52,283 nucleotides of DNA from positions 1-52,283 of the forward strand of contig NZ_QOWC01000026.1 of assembly GCF_003574465.1 (NCBI RefSeq), written 5' to 3'. Both the position numbers and the translations under genes were made by a program. Source of the DNA: Methylobacterium crusticola. Its GTDB lineage: Bacteria > Pseudomonadota > Alphaproteobacteria > Rhizobiales > Beijerinckiaceae. The notes under the pieces are model-generated. The model was not told where the DNA came from. It saw only the letters and a list, made by a program, of their open reading frames with translations, and searched no databases. Shown one piece after another: positions 24,555-32,534 of the stretch (its first letter is position 1; every line of letters begins with the position of its first letter).

Positions 24555-26392
24555 GCGGCCGCCTCGGCGGACGCCGCGAGCGGCAGCTCGATCCGGAACA
24601 GCGCCCCGCCCTCCGGGCCGGACGCCGCCGCGATGGTGCCGCCGCACTCCTCCACGATGCCGCGGGAGATGGCGAGCCCGAGCCCGAGCCCGTCCGTCTT
24701 GGTGGTGAAGAAGGCGTCGAAGACCTGCCCCGCCGCCTCGGGCAGGCCGCCGCCGTTGTCGCCGACCTCCAGCACCGCCTTCTCCCCCAGGGTCGCCACC
24801 GCGACGGCGATGCGCGGCTCCGGCCGGCCCGCCACCGCGTCGAGGGCGTTCTGCAACAGGTTGACCACCACCTGCTCGAGGCGCGGCCCGTCCCCCACCA
24901 CATAGGGTGCCGGCTCCGGGACCGTGAGGGCCAGCGCGACGCCGGGCAGCCGCACCTCCACCACCTCCAGGCTGCTGCGGATCACCGCGGCGAGGGAGAC
25001 GGGCTCGCGGCGGCCCGAGGCGCGGCGCGCGAACCCCTTGAGCTGGCGCGTCAGGCCCGCGATGCGCTCGGTCAGCCGGCCGATGGCGGAGAAGTTCTCG
25101 GCGGCCTCGGCCAGGCGCTCGCGCTGGATCAGGACCGCGGCGTTGTCGGCGTAGGAGCGGATCGCCGCGAGGGGCTGGTTGATCTCGTGGGCCATGCTGG
25201 CGGCGAACTGGCCCAGGGCGGCGAGGCGCCCGGCATGGGCGAGCTCGCGCCCGAGGCGCTGGCGCTCCGCCTCGGCGCGGCGGCGCTCCGCGATCTCGGC
25301 CCGCAGCTGCCCGTTGGCGTCGGTCAGCGCCTGCGTCCGCTCCCGCACCCGCGCCTCGAGCTCCGCGTGCCGGGCGGCGGCCTCGGCGAGGTGCGCCCGC
25401 AGCCGGCGCCGGCGGCCGAGGAGCCGGGCGGCGCCGAGGACCAAGAGGCCGGCGAGCAGGCCCGCGATGGCCTGCGCCTGGCTGCGCTCGCGCGTCACCG
25501 CGACCCCGACCCGGGTCAGGGCGTGCAGGCGCCACTCCGTCCCGGGGAGCGGCGCGTCGAGGTGCAGGAAGAGCCGGGCCGGGTCGGTCCCGCCCGCCAC
25601 CCGGGTGAGCCCGCCCCCCGAGGCGAGCGGGTGGAGCGGCAGCGGATCGAGGGGCGCGGCCCCGAACTCGAGCCGCTCGCGGATGCGCTGGCGCTCGTCG
25701 GCCGCGATCGGCCGCAGCGCGCGCAGCCGCCAGCCCGGCTCGCTCGCCACGAGGACGATGCCGCGGGGATCGGCCGCGAACACCGTCTCGCCGCCGGCGC
25801 GCCAGGCCGCCTCGATCGCGTCGAACTCGACCTTGACCACCACGGCGCCGGCGCCGCCGGCCCCCGCGACCCGGCGGCTGAGGTAGAGCCCCGGCCGGCC
25901 GCTGACGGTGCCGAGGGCGAACTGCCGGCCGCTCCCCTCCTCCAGCGCCTGCCGGAAGTAGGGCCGGAAGGCGTAGGATTCCCCGACGAAGCTCCCGGGC
26001 CGCCCGGCATTGCTCGCCGCCACCGTGGTGCCGTCCCGGCGGATGACGTAGATCACCGCGGCGCCGGAGGCCTCGGCGATCTCGGCGAGGCGGCCGCTCA
26101 CCCGGGCGAGCAGGGCCGGGTCGGGCCCCTCCGCCACGGCGGCGGTGATCTCGGGATCCGTCGCGAGGGCCAGCGGCAGCGAGCCCTGCTTCTGCATCTC
26201 GCTGCGCAGGGCGGCGACGTGGAGCGCCAGGGTGCCGGCGGCCGTGCGCCGCAGGTCTGCGAGCGCCGCCCGCTCCGCGAGGCGCCCCGCCGCGAGCACC
26301 GCGAGCGCGACGGCGGCGAGCCCGACGAGCCAGGGCAGGAGCGGGTGCGCCAGGAGGCCGGCGAGGCGGGCCCGGCGGGGCGGCGCGCTCAC
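24551..26392 (-). CDS. dctB: C4-dicarboxylate sensor histidine kinase DctB
   Basis: 613-aa inner-membrane kinase. TM1 lies near 15-37 and a long periplasmic PDC-type sensor region reaches to ~290 (with RRDGTTVAASNAGRPGSFVGESYAFRPYF, the ligand-site pattern of DctB). TM2 is followed by a coiled coil (ELEARVRERTQALTDANGQLRAE). The phosphoacceptor His402 lies in ASMAHEINQPLAAIRSYADNA, and an HATPase domain has VNLLQNALDAV, DNGGG and GLGLGLAI. The GTG at 26392 is the preferred start; it has only a weak ribosome site, so a slightly different start is possible. Senses succinate, fumarate or malate, probably with DctA influencing signalling, and phosphorylates DctD. Confidence 0.92.
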   Translation of the reverse strand: MSAPPRRARLAGLLAHPLLPWLVGLAAVALAVLAAGRLAERAALADLRRTAAGTLALHVAALRSEMQKQGSLPLALATDPEITAAVAEGPDPALLARVSGRLAEIAEASGAAVIYVIRRDGTTVAASNAGRPGSFVGESYAFRPYFRQALEEGSGRQFALGTVSGRPGLYLSRRVAGAGGAGAVVVKVEFDAIEAAWRAGGETVFAADPRGIVLVASEPGWRLRALRPIAADERQRIRERLEFGAAPLDPLPLHPLASGGGLTRVAGGTDPARLFLHLDAPLPGTEWRLHALTRVGVAVTRERSQAQAIAGLLAGLLVLGAARLLGRRRRLRAHLAEAAARHAELEARVRERTQALTDANGQLRAEIAERRRAEAERQRLGRELAHAGRLAALGQFAASMAHEINQPLAAIRSYADNAAVLIQRERLAEAAENFSAIGRLTERIAGLTRQLKGFARRASGRREPVSLAAVIRSSLEVVEVRLPGVALALTVPEPAPYVVGDGPRLEQVVVNLLQNALDAVAGRPEPRIAVAVATLGEKAVLEVGDNGGGLPEAAGQVFDAFFTTKTDGLGLGLAISRGIVEECGGTIAAASGPEGGALFRIELPLAASAEAAA

Positions 26393-26426
26393 GGCCGGGT
26401 CCCGGCAGGGCCGCCGGGCCCGCCCG

Positions 26427-26442
26427 GTGCGGATTTCCGCAC
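26427..26442. promoter_or_regulatory. DctD-type upstream activator site 1
   Basis: GTGCGGA-TT-TCCGCAC, a perfect palindrome with 7-bp arms, of the GTGCGG-N4-CCGCAC type described for DctD sites before rhizobial dctA. It lies 35 bp from the dctB start, so it may also influence dctBD. Confidence 0.75.
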
Positions 26443-26458
26443 TCCGCCCCGGACCCGC

Positions 26459-26474
26459 GTGCGGCGCGCCGCAC
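26459..26474. promoter_or_regulatory. DctD-type upstream activator site 2
   Basis: GTGCGGC-GC-GCCGCAC, a second perfect 16-bp palindrome, 32 bp centre to centre from site 1 (three helical turns, same face of DNA). Two tandem sites are what DctD needs for cooperative binding. Confidence 0.75.
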
Positions 26475-26522
26475 CGGCCCCGCTCGGGGATCCCGCTGCC
26501 ATCCAGAAATTCCTTTCTCTCA

Positions 26523-26535
26523 CAACGTCTTAATA
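26523..26535 (-). promoter_or_regulatory. candidate IHF site between activator sites and promoter
   Basis: The minus strand reads TATTAAGACGTTG, one mismatch to WATCAANNNNTTR, in the only AT-rich stretch of the region (26507-26545). A bend here would bring DctD to the sigma-54 promoter. Confidence 0.5.
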
Positions 26536-26558
26536 AAAACTTCATGCTCCCGGAGCGC

Positions 26559-26574
26559 TGGCACGGCGGTTGCC
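26559..26574 (+). promoter_or_regulatory. sigma-54 promoter of dctA
   Basis: TGGCACG-N4-TTGCC matches the -24/-12 consensus exactly, including GG and GC at the required 10-bp distance. Transcription should start near 26586, about 120 bp before the dctA ATG. The activator sites end 84 bp upstream. Confidence 0.88.
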
Positions 26575-26705
26575 ATCCCGCTGCCGGACCGCATTCCGGC
26601 GCGCCGCCGCGCCGCGAGGCCAACAGCAAGAGCGAACCCGCGAGCCCGGAAGGCCCGTGCGGCGCCACCCCGAACCCGCGATGAGCCCCAAGGGAGAGAC
26701 GTCCG

Positions 26706-28046
26706 ATGGCCTCGATACCGTCCCCGCTGACCGCGCCGCACGCGCCGCCGGCGCCCAAACCCCTCTACAGGACCCTGTACTTCCAGGTGCTGGTCGCGGT
26801 CGCGGCCGGGATCCTGCTCGGCCACTTCTACCCCGGCCTCGGGGCCGAGATGAAGCCGCTCGGCGACGCCTTCATCAAGCTCGTCAAGATGATCATCGCC
26901 CCGGTGATCTTCCTCACGGTGGTCTCCGGCATCGCCGGCATGACCAACCTCGAGAAGGTCGGCAGGGTCGGCGGCAAGGCGTTGCTGTACTTCCTGACCT
27001 TCTCGACCCTGGCGCTCATCGTCGGGCTGATCGTCGCGAACCTGCTCCAGCCGGGCAACGGCCTCCACATCGACCCGAAGTCGCTCGACCCGAAGGCCGT
27101 CGCCACCTACGCCGGCAAGGCCAAGGAGCAGAGCATCGTCGACTTCCTGATGAACGTCATCCCGTCGACCGCGGTCGGGGCGTTCGCGGGCGGCGAGATC
27201 CTGCAGGTGCTGTTCTTCTCGGTGCTGTTCGGCTTCGGCCTCGCCTTCCTGGGCGACCGCGGCAAACCGGTGCTCGACATCATCAAGGTGCTGTCGGAGG
27301 CGATCTTCGGGGTCGTCAACATCATCATGAAGGTCGCACCCATCGGCGCCTTCGGCGCCATGGCGTTCACCATCGGCAAGTACGGCGTCTCCTCGCTCGC
27401 CAACCTCGCCTACCTGGTCTTCGCCTTCTACCTGACGTCGGCGATCTTCGTGTTCGTCGTGCTCGGCGCGGTCGCGCGCTACAACGGCTTCTCCATCGTC
27501 AAGCTGGTCCGCTACATCAAGGAGGAGCTGCTCCTGGTGCTCGGCACCTCGTCGTCCGAGTCCGCGCTGCCGACGCTCCTCGACAAGATGGAGCGGGCCG
27601 GCTGCTCGCGCCCCGTCGTCGGCCTCGTGGTGCCGACCGGCTACTCGTTCAACCTCGACGGCACCAACATCTACATGACGATGGCGGCCCTGTTCATCGC
27701 CCAGGCGACCGACACCCCGCTCTCCCTCGGCGAGCAGGCGCTGCTGCTGCTCGTCGCGATGCTGTCCTCGAAGGGCGCGGCCGGCGTCACCGGGTCGGGC
27801 TTCATCACCCTCGCGGCGACGCTCGCGGTGGTGCCCTCGGTGCCGGTCGTCGGCATGGCGCTGATCCTCGGCATCGACCGCTTCATGTCGGAGTGCCGGG
27901 CGCTGACGAACTTCATCGGCAACGCCGTCGCCTGCATCGTGGTGGCGCGCTGGGAGGGCGAGGTCGACGAGGCCCGGCTCAAGGCGGCCCTCGACGGCGC
28001 GCCGCTCCCCCCGGCGGCGGTGCCGGCCCTCCAGGCGGCCGAGTAG
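26706..28046 (+). CDS. dctA: C4-dicarboxylate transporter DctA
   Basis: 446-aa DAACS-family proton or sodium symporter importing succinate, fumarate and malate through the inner membrane. Typical features are the N-terminal [20 protein letters not shown], the serine-rich hairpin motif [22 protein letters not shown], the [24 protein letters not shown] helix and the substrate-binding [14 protein letters not shown] near the C-terminus. Length matches the family. ATG 26706 follows AAGGGAGAGA at nine bases. It is driven by the sigma-54 promoter at 26559 under DctB/DctD control, divergent from dctBD, the classic arrangement. Confidence 0.97.
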   Translation: MASIPSPLTAPHAPPAPKPLYRTLYFQVLVAVAAGILLGHFYPGLGAEMKPLGDAFIKLVKMIIAPVIFLTVVSGIAGMTNLEKVGRVGGKALLYFLTFSTLALIVGLIVANLLQPGNGLHIDPKSLDPKAVATYAGKAKEQSIVDFLMNVIPSTAVGAFAGGEILQVLFFSVLFGFGLAFLGDRGKPVLDIIKVLSEAIFGVVNIIMKVAPIGAFGAMAFTIGKYGVSSLANLAYLVFAFYLTSAIFVFVVLGAVARYNGFSIVKLVRYIKEELLLVLGTSSSESALPTLLDKMERAGCSRPVVGLVVPTGYSFNLDGTNIYMTMAALFIAQATDTPLSLGEQALLLLVAMLSSKGAAGVTGSGFITLAATLAVVPSVPVVGMALILGIDRFMSECRALTNFIGNAVACIVVARWEGEVDEARLKAALDGAPLPPAAVPALQAAE

Positions 28047-28069
28047 GGCCCCGGCGGGCCCGACCGGGC

Positions 28070-28092
28070 CGGGCCGGGGAGCCCCCGGCCCG
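28070..28092. terminator. GC hairpin between convergent dctA and msrB
   Basis: CGGGCCGGGG (28070-28079), 3-nt loop, CCCCGGCCCG (28083-28092), a perfect 10-bp stem between the two stop codons. No U-tract on either side, so termination would be weak or factor-assisted; it may also simply protect mRNA ends. Confidence 0.4.
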
Positions 28093-28094
28093 CG

Positions 28095-28517
<423 letters not shown>

Positions 28518-28618
28518 CGGCTTCTCCTCGCTCGCTCTCTCGGCTCGCTCTCTCGGGCTTCCGCCCTCAGATGGGGTGGCGCGCGCCGGCCCGCGAGGTG
28601 GCGGGTTGGCTCAGGGCC

Positions 28619-29782
28619 TCAGGCCGGGGCCCCGACCGTGTCGGCCATCCGGGCGCGGCGGGTGCCGAGGGGCTGCTCGGGGCCGACCGTGGTGTCGTGG
28701 ACCGTCTGGTGCTCGATCTCCGCGTTGACCTCGCCGCCGAGCAGCACGATCGTCGCCGAGATCCAGATCCAAGTCATGAAGCCGATGACGGCGCCGAGGG
28801 AGCCGTACGTCTCGTTGTAGTTGCCGAAGTTGGAGACGTACCACGAGAAGCCGATGGAGCCGACGAGCCAGACCACGCCCGCGATGAGGCTGCCGGGCGT
28901 GACCCAGCGCCACTGCGCGAGGTCGCGGCTCGGGCCGTAGCGGTAGAGGAGCGCCAGGACGGCGAGCAGGATCGCGAGCAGGATCGGCCAGCGCACGAGG
29001 GCGACGTACCAGGCCTTGGGGCTGATGCTGATCCCGACCGTGCCGAGGAAGTTGAGGACCACCGGCAGCACCACGATGCCGAAGAGGGCCACGACCACGA
29101 ACAGGAGCGCGCCGACCGTGAAGGCGAGGGAGCGCAGGTTGAGCTGGATGAAGCTGCGCTTCTCGTCCTCCTCGTAGACGATGTTGAGCGCGTCGAACAT
29201 CGCCTTCATGCCGGCATTGGCGCTCCAGAGCGAGATCGCCAGGCTGGTGAAGAAGGTGATCCCGAGCGTGGTGCCGCCCTTGGCGGTGATGCGCTTGACC
29301 TGCTCGCCGATGATCTCGAGGGCGCCCGACGGCATCACGCCCTGGAGCAGGGCGAGGTGGTCGTTGATGGTGGCCGGGTCGGTGAAGAGTCCGTAGAGCG
29401 AGACCAGCGCGGCGATCGCCGGGAAGAGGGCGAGCAGGGTGTAGAAGGTGACGCCCGCCGCGACCGAGAGCACCCGGTCCTTCTGGAACTCGAGGTAGAC
29501 CCGGTAGAGCACGTCCTTCCAGCCCTTGCCGGGGATCTCGGTCGGGGTCGACGCCTTGCGGCCGCGGTCGCCCTCGGTGTCGGCGACCCGCTGGGCCGGG
29601 CGCCCCGAGTAGGACTTGGCGCCGCCGCCGAGGTGCTTCGTCGGGTCGGGCGGTCCCTCCGGCACCGGCGCGAGCCGCCGCGCCGTGACGAGGCGCACGA
29701 GGGCGAGGCCCAGGAACACGGTCCAGATGGCCGAGGTCACGCCGCCGGACGGCGCGGGGGCAGGATGGGATTCGGGCGGCAT
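28619..29782 (-). CDS. YihY/BrkB-family inner membrane protein
   Basis: 387 aa. A cytoplasmic N-terminus has one early hydrophobic helix (VTSAIWTVFLGLALVRLVTA), then a polar linker. The YihY core follows: GVTFYTLLALFPAIAALVSLYGLF, ISLWSANAGMKAMFDALNIVYEE, FTVGALLFVVVALFGIVVLPVVLNFLG, PILLAILLAVLALLYRYGP, and the WRWVTPGSLIAGVVWLVGSIGFSWYVSNFGNYNETYGSLGAVIGFMTWIW signature (read in two parts), ending ATIVLLGGEVNAEIEHQ. The family was once called ribonuclease BN by mistake; the real function is unknown. ATG 29782 is favoured over 29878 because the membrane protein starts naturally there, although its ribosome site is weak. Confidence 0.85.
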   Translation of the reverse strand: MPPESHPAPAPSGGVTSAIWTVFLGLALVRLVTARRLAPVPEGPPDPTKHLGGGAKSYSGRPAQRVADTEGDRGRKASTPTEIPGKGWKDVLYRVYLEFQKDRVLSVAAGVTFYTLLALFPAIAALVSLYGLFTDPATINDHLALLQGVMPSGALEIIGEQVKRITAKGGTTLGITFFTSLAISLWSANAGMKAMFDALNIVYEEDEKRSFIQLNLRSLAFTVGALLFVVVALFGIVVLPVVLNFLGTVGISISPKAWYVALVRWPILLAILLAVLALLYRYGPSRDLAQWRWVTPGSLIAGVVWLVGSIGFSWYVSNFGNYNETYGSLGAVIGFMTWIWISATIVLLGGEVNAEIEHQTVHDTTVGPEQPLGTRRARMADTVGAPA

Positions 29783-29900
29783 CGCGGTACACCGGGGATC
29801 GAGGCCAGACTCACAAGCGTGAGCAGTCCCGGTCACAACGTCGCGTCGCGGAGGGTCGTTCCGGACAAGCTCCCGCATCGCGGAAATGGCGCCGGGGCAA

Positions 29901-29951
29901 GGACTTGCCGGCCCGGAGGACTCGCCGGCCCGGAGGACTTGCCGGCCCGGG
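29901..29951. repeat. 17-bp tandem repeat, three units, after the GntR gene
   Basis: GGACTTGCCGGCCCGGA (29901-29917), GGACTCGCCGGCCCGGA (29918-29934) and GGACTTGCCGGCCCGGG (29935-29951) follow each other without a gap, 22 bp beyond the stop of the leftward GntR gene. Each unit contains the near-palindrome GCCGGC. Not in a protein-coding gene. Confidence 0.9.
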
Positions 29952-29972
29952 CGGCGGCCCGGCGCCCGCGCC

Positions 29973-30629
29973 TCAGGCCGCGGCGCTGTCGCGGCTGAGG
30001 CTGAAGAGCAGGTCGGAGAAGCGGTCGCCCTGCACCAGCACGTGGGCCCGCAGGCGCTCGGCCGCCAGGGACTCGTCCCCCGCCAGGATCGCCTCGACGG
30101 CGCCGGCGTGCTCGGCGAAGGACTGGCCCAGGCGGTTGCGGGCGCGCAGCTGGATGCGTCGGAACGGGGCCAGGCGCCGGCTCAGCGCGGAGGCCTGCTC
30201 GCACAGGAACCCGTTGCGCGAGGCCCGGTAGATCACCGCGTGGAAGACCGCGTTCTCGGCATAGTAGGCGGTGGTGTCCTGGCTCTCGGCGGCGAGCCGG
30301 CAGGCCTCGAGCGCGGCGGTGAGGGCGGCCTGGTGCTCGGGCGTCAGGCGCCGCGCGGCGAGGCGGCCGCACGACGCCTCGACCTCCGCCATGGTCTCGA
30401 ACATCTCGAGCAGGCGCGCGGGATCGGGCGTGCTCACCACGGCGCCGCGGCGCGGCTTGACCTCGATCAGGCCCGTCACGGCGAGCTGGAGCAGCGCCTC
30501 GCGGATCGGCGTGCGCGAGACGCCGAAGCGCTCGGCGAGCTGGACCTCGTCGAGCCGGTCGCCCGGCCGCAGGACGCCGTCCACGATCTCGTCCTCGATC
30601 GTCTGGCGCAGCCGCTGTGCGTGATTCAT
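29973..30629 (-). CDS. GntR-family (FCD) regulator, probable malonate-operon regulator
   Basis: 218 aa. The N-terminal winged helix is residues 1-~70 (DEVQLAERFGVSRTPIREALLQLAVTGLIEVKPRRGA). The C-terminal all-helical FCD ligand domain has the metal/ligand residues of the family (AENAVFHAVIYRASRN, FAEHAGAVEAILAGD, LRAHVLVQGDRF). ATG 30629 is the first Met before the HTH. It is divergent from the TRAP transporter plus matA and matB genes, so it most likely represses or activates them in response to malonate or malonyl-CoA, comparable in position to MatR-type GntR regulators. The ligand is inferred from context. Confidence 0.85.
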   Translation of the reverse strand: MNHAQRLRQTIEDEIVDGVLRPGDRLDEVQLAERFGVSRTPIREALLQLAVTGLIEVKPRRGAVVSTPDPARLLEMFETMAEVEASCGRLAARRLTPEHQAALTAALEACRLAAESQDTTAYYAENAVFHAVIYRASRNGFLCEQASALSRRLAPFRRIQLRARNRLGQSFAEHAGAVEAILAGDESLAAERLRAHVLVQGDRFSDLLFSLSRDSAAA

Positions 30630-30656
30630 GGCCAACCCCGACCGGACCTCCACCCT

Positions 30657-30693
30657 TATGCTTAGTATGCACCCGGGTTGACAAAATATACAA
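30657..30693. promoter_or_regulatory. divergent promoter/operator island of the malonate genes
   Basis: An AT-rich island in otherwise GC-rich DNA. It holds a direct repeat TATGC (30657-30661 and 30666-30670) and TTGACAAAATATACAA (30678-30693), which carries a perfect -35 (TTGACA) rightward and TTGTAT leftward. A leftward pair TTGTAT-N18-CATACT suits the regulator gene. The rightward -10 is unclear. Confidence 0.5.
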
Positions 30694-30737
30694 GGTGCTG
30701 CTTCCTGACGGTCAAGAACCCGGGGGTTGCACAATCC

Positions 30738-30749
30738 GATGGCGCCATC
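30738..30749. promoter_or_regulatory. 12-bp perfect palindrome upstream of the TRAP operon
   Basis: GATGGCGCCATC, 44 bp before the ATG of the TRAP binding protein. It could be an operator for the divergent GntR protein; FCD regulators usually bind short palindromes of other sequence, so this is tentative. Confidence 0.35.
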
Positions 30750-30792
30750 TCGCACGAGCGGGGCCGCCGGGACCCCGACGGAGGAACACGCC

Positions 30793-31812
30793 ATGACGCT
30801 CACCCGCCGCTCCCTCGTGGCCGCCGGCCTCGCCGCCCCCGCGCTCCTGACCCTCGGCCGCGGCGCGCGCGCCGCCACGATCCTGAAGCTCTCGCACCAG
30901 TTCCCGGGCGGCACGATCGAGGAGGGCGATTTTCGCGATCGCATGTGCCGCAAGTTCGCGCTCGCCCTGAAGGAGCGCTCGAAGGGCGCCCTCGAGGTCC
31001 AGGTCTATCCCGGCTCGTCGCTGATGAAGACCAACGCCCAGTTCAGCGCCCTGCGCAAAGGGGCGCTCGACATGAGCCTCTATCCCCTGCCCTACGCCGG
31101 CGGCGAGGTGCCGGAGACCAATATCGGCCTGATGCCGGCCCTGGTGACCTCCTACGCCCAGGCCATGGCCTGGAAGAGCGCCCCGGTCGGGCGCAAGCTC
31201 ACCGAGATCCTGCTGTCGAAGAACATCGTCCTGGTGTCGTGGGTCTGGCAGGCCGGGGGCGTGGCGAGCCGCGAGCGCCCGCTGGTGCGCCCGGAGGACG
31301 CCCGGGGCCTCAAGGTCCGGGGCGGCTCGCGGGAGATGGACCTGATGATGAAGGCGGCCGGCGCCGCGACCCTCAGCCTGCCGTCGAACGAATCCTACGC
31401 CGCGATGCAGACGGGCGCCTGCGACGCGGTCATCACCTCCTCGACGAGCCTGATCTCGTTCCGGCTCGAGGAGCTGTCGAAGTCCCTCACCTCGGGCCGG
31501 GGCCGCTCCTACTGGTTCATGCTCGAGCCCATCATGATGTCGAAGCCCCTGTTCGACGGCCTGCCCAAGGACCAGCGGGACCTGATCATGGCGGTGGGCG
31601 CCGAGCTCGAGGGCTTCGGGCAGGACGGCGCCAAGGCCGACGACACCCGCGTCGAGCAGATCTTCGCCAAGGCCGGCGCCAAGGTCGAGACGCTCGACGA
31701 GGCCACCCTCGGCAAGTGGCGCGACATCGCCCGCGAGTCGGCCTGGAAGGACTACGCCGCCAAGTCGAGCTCCTGCGCCGAGATGCTCAAGCTGGCGGAG
31801 GCGGTCGCGTGA
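30793..31812 (+). CDS. TRAP transporter substrate-binding protein (probable malonate)
   Basis: 339-aa DctP-family periplasmic binding protein. The first 28 residues are a signal peptide with a twin-arginine-like TRRSLVA and an ARA|A cleavage site, so Tat export is possible. The mature part begins TILKLSHQFPGG and has the DctP segments QVYPGSSLMKTNAQFSALRKGALD, PEDARGLKVRGGSREMDLMMKAAGA (with the Arg that salt-bridges the substrate carboxylate) and ESYAAMQTGACDAVITSSTS. GGAGGAA precedes ATG 30793. The two permease genes overlap downstream, then matA and matB, so malonate is the likely ligand; a malonate TRAP system upstream of matAB has been described in Sinorhizobium (from memory). Confidence 0.9.
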   Translation: MTLTRRSLVAAGLAAPALLTLGRGARAATILKLSHQFPGGTIEEGDFRDRMCRKFALALKERSKGALEVQVYPGSSLMKTNAQFSALRKGALDMSLYPLPYAGGEVPETNIGLMPALVTSYAQAMAWKSAPVGRKLTEILLSKNIVLVSWVWQAGGVASRERPLVRPEDARGLKVRGGSREMDLMMKAAGAATLSLPSNESYAAMQTGACDAVITSSTSLISFRLEELSKSLTSGRGRSYWFMLEPIMMSKPLFDGLPKDQRDLIMAVGAELEGFGQDGAKADDTRVEQIFAKAGAKVETLDEATLGKWRDIARESAWKDYAAKSSSCAEMLKLAEAVA

Positions 31813-32534
31813 GCCACGCCTTCGACGCGGCCTCGGCCGCCGCCGCGCCGGAGCGCGCGGCCGCCGCGGCCCGGCCGCCGGGGCTGCTCGGGGCGATCGA
31901 GGCCGCCATGCGGGGCCTCAACCGGCTGATCCTGCTGCTCGGCGGGGCGGCGCTCGTCGCGGCCTGCCTGGTGCTCTCCTACAGCGTCGTGGTGCGCTAC
32001 CTGCTCAAGGTCCCGACCGAGTGGCAGGACGAGACGGCGGTGTTCCTGATCGTCGGCGCGACCTTCCTGTCCGCCGCCGCCGTGCAGGCGCGCCGGGGCC
32101 ACGTCGCCATCGAGGCCGTCACCGGGCTCCTGTCGGCGCGCGCCAACCGCGTCCGCCTGATCGTCGCCGACCTCGTCAGCCTGCTGTTCGTGGCCTTCTT
32201 CGCCTGGAAGAGCTGGACCCTGCTGCACGAGGCCTGGATCGACGGCCAGATCTCGCAATCCACCTGGGGCCCGCCCCTGTGGATCCCCTACGGCCTGATG
32301 TCGGCCGGCATGACGCTCCTGAGCCTGCAGCTCCTGCTCCAGCTCGCCGAGGCCCTGGCGCGCGGCCCCGGCGCCGCGGGCTTCGCCGACCCCAAGATCG
32401 GGCTGGCGGCCGACCTCAATCCCGGCCTGCCGCAGGCCGAGCTCAATCCCGGCCTGCGGCAGGCCGAACTCGATTCCGGCCTGCCGCAGGCCGGCCCCGG
32501 GCGCGAGCCGCCGCGGAAAGGACCCGCCCGATGA
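31809..32534 (+). CDS. TRAP transporter small permease (DctQ-type)
   Basis: 241 aa, starting at a GTG that overlaps the stop of the binding-protein gene (GTGA). Four membrane helices lie roughly at 40-62, 73-95, 115-135 and 158-180. KVPTEWQDETAVFLIVGATFLSAA is the typical DctQ segment and is followed by QARRGHVAIEAV. The protein proper ends near residue 195. A C-terminal tail carries three near-identical nine-residue repeats (LNPGLPQAE type) encoded by a 27-bp tandem repeat, not normal for the family. Works with the binding protein and large permease; its stop overlaps the ATG of the next gene. Confidence 0.88.
   Translation: MSHAFDAASAAAAPERAAAAARPPGLLGAIEAAMRGLNRLILLLGGAALVAACLVLSYSVVVRYLLKVPTEWQDETAVFLIVGATFLSAAAVQARRGHVAIEAVTGLLSARANRVRLIVADLVSLLFVAFFAWKSWTLLHEAWIDGQISQSTWGPPLWIPYGLMSAGMTLLSLQLLLQLAEALARGPGAAGFADPKIGLAADLNPGLPQAELNPGLRQAELDSGLPQAGPGREPPRKGPAR
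32415..32495 (+). repeat. 27-bp tandem repeat, three units, in the small permease 3' end
   Basis: Units 32415-32441, 32442-32468 and 32469-32495 each read CTCAATCCCGGCCTGCCGCA with a few changes and keep the frame (nine codons). They lie immediately before the stop codon of the small permease and upstream of the large permease start. Confidence 0.92.
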
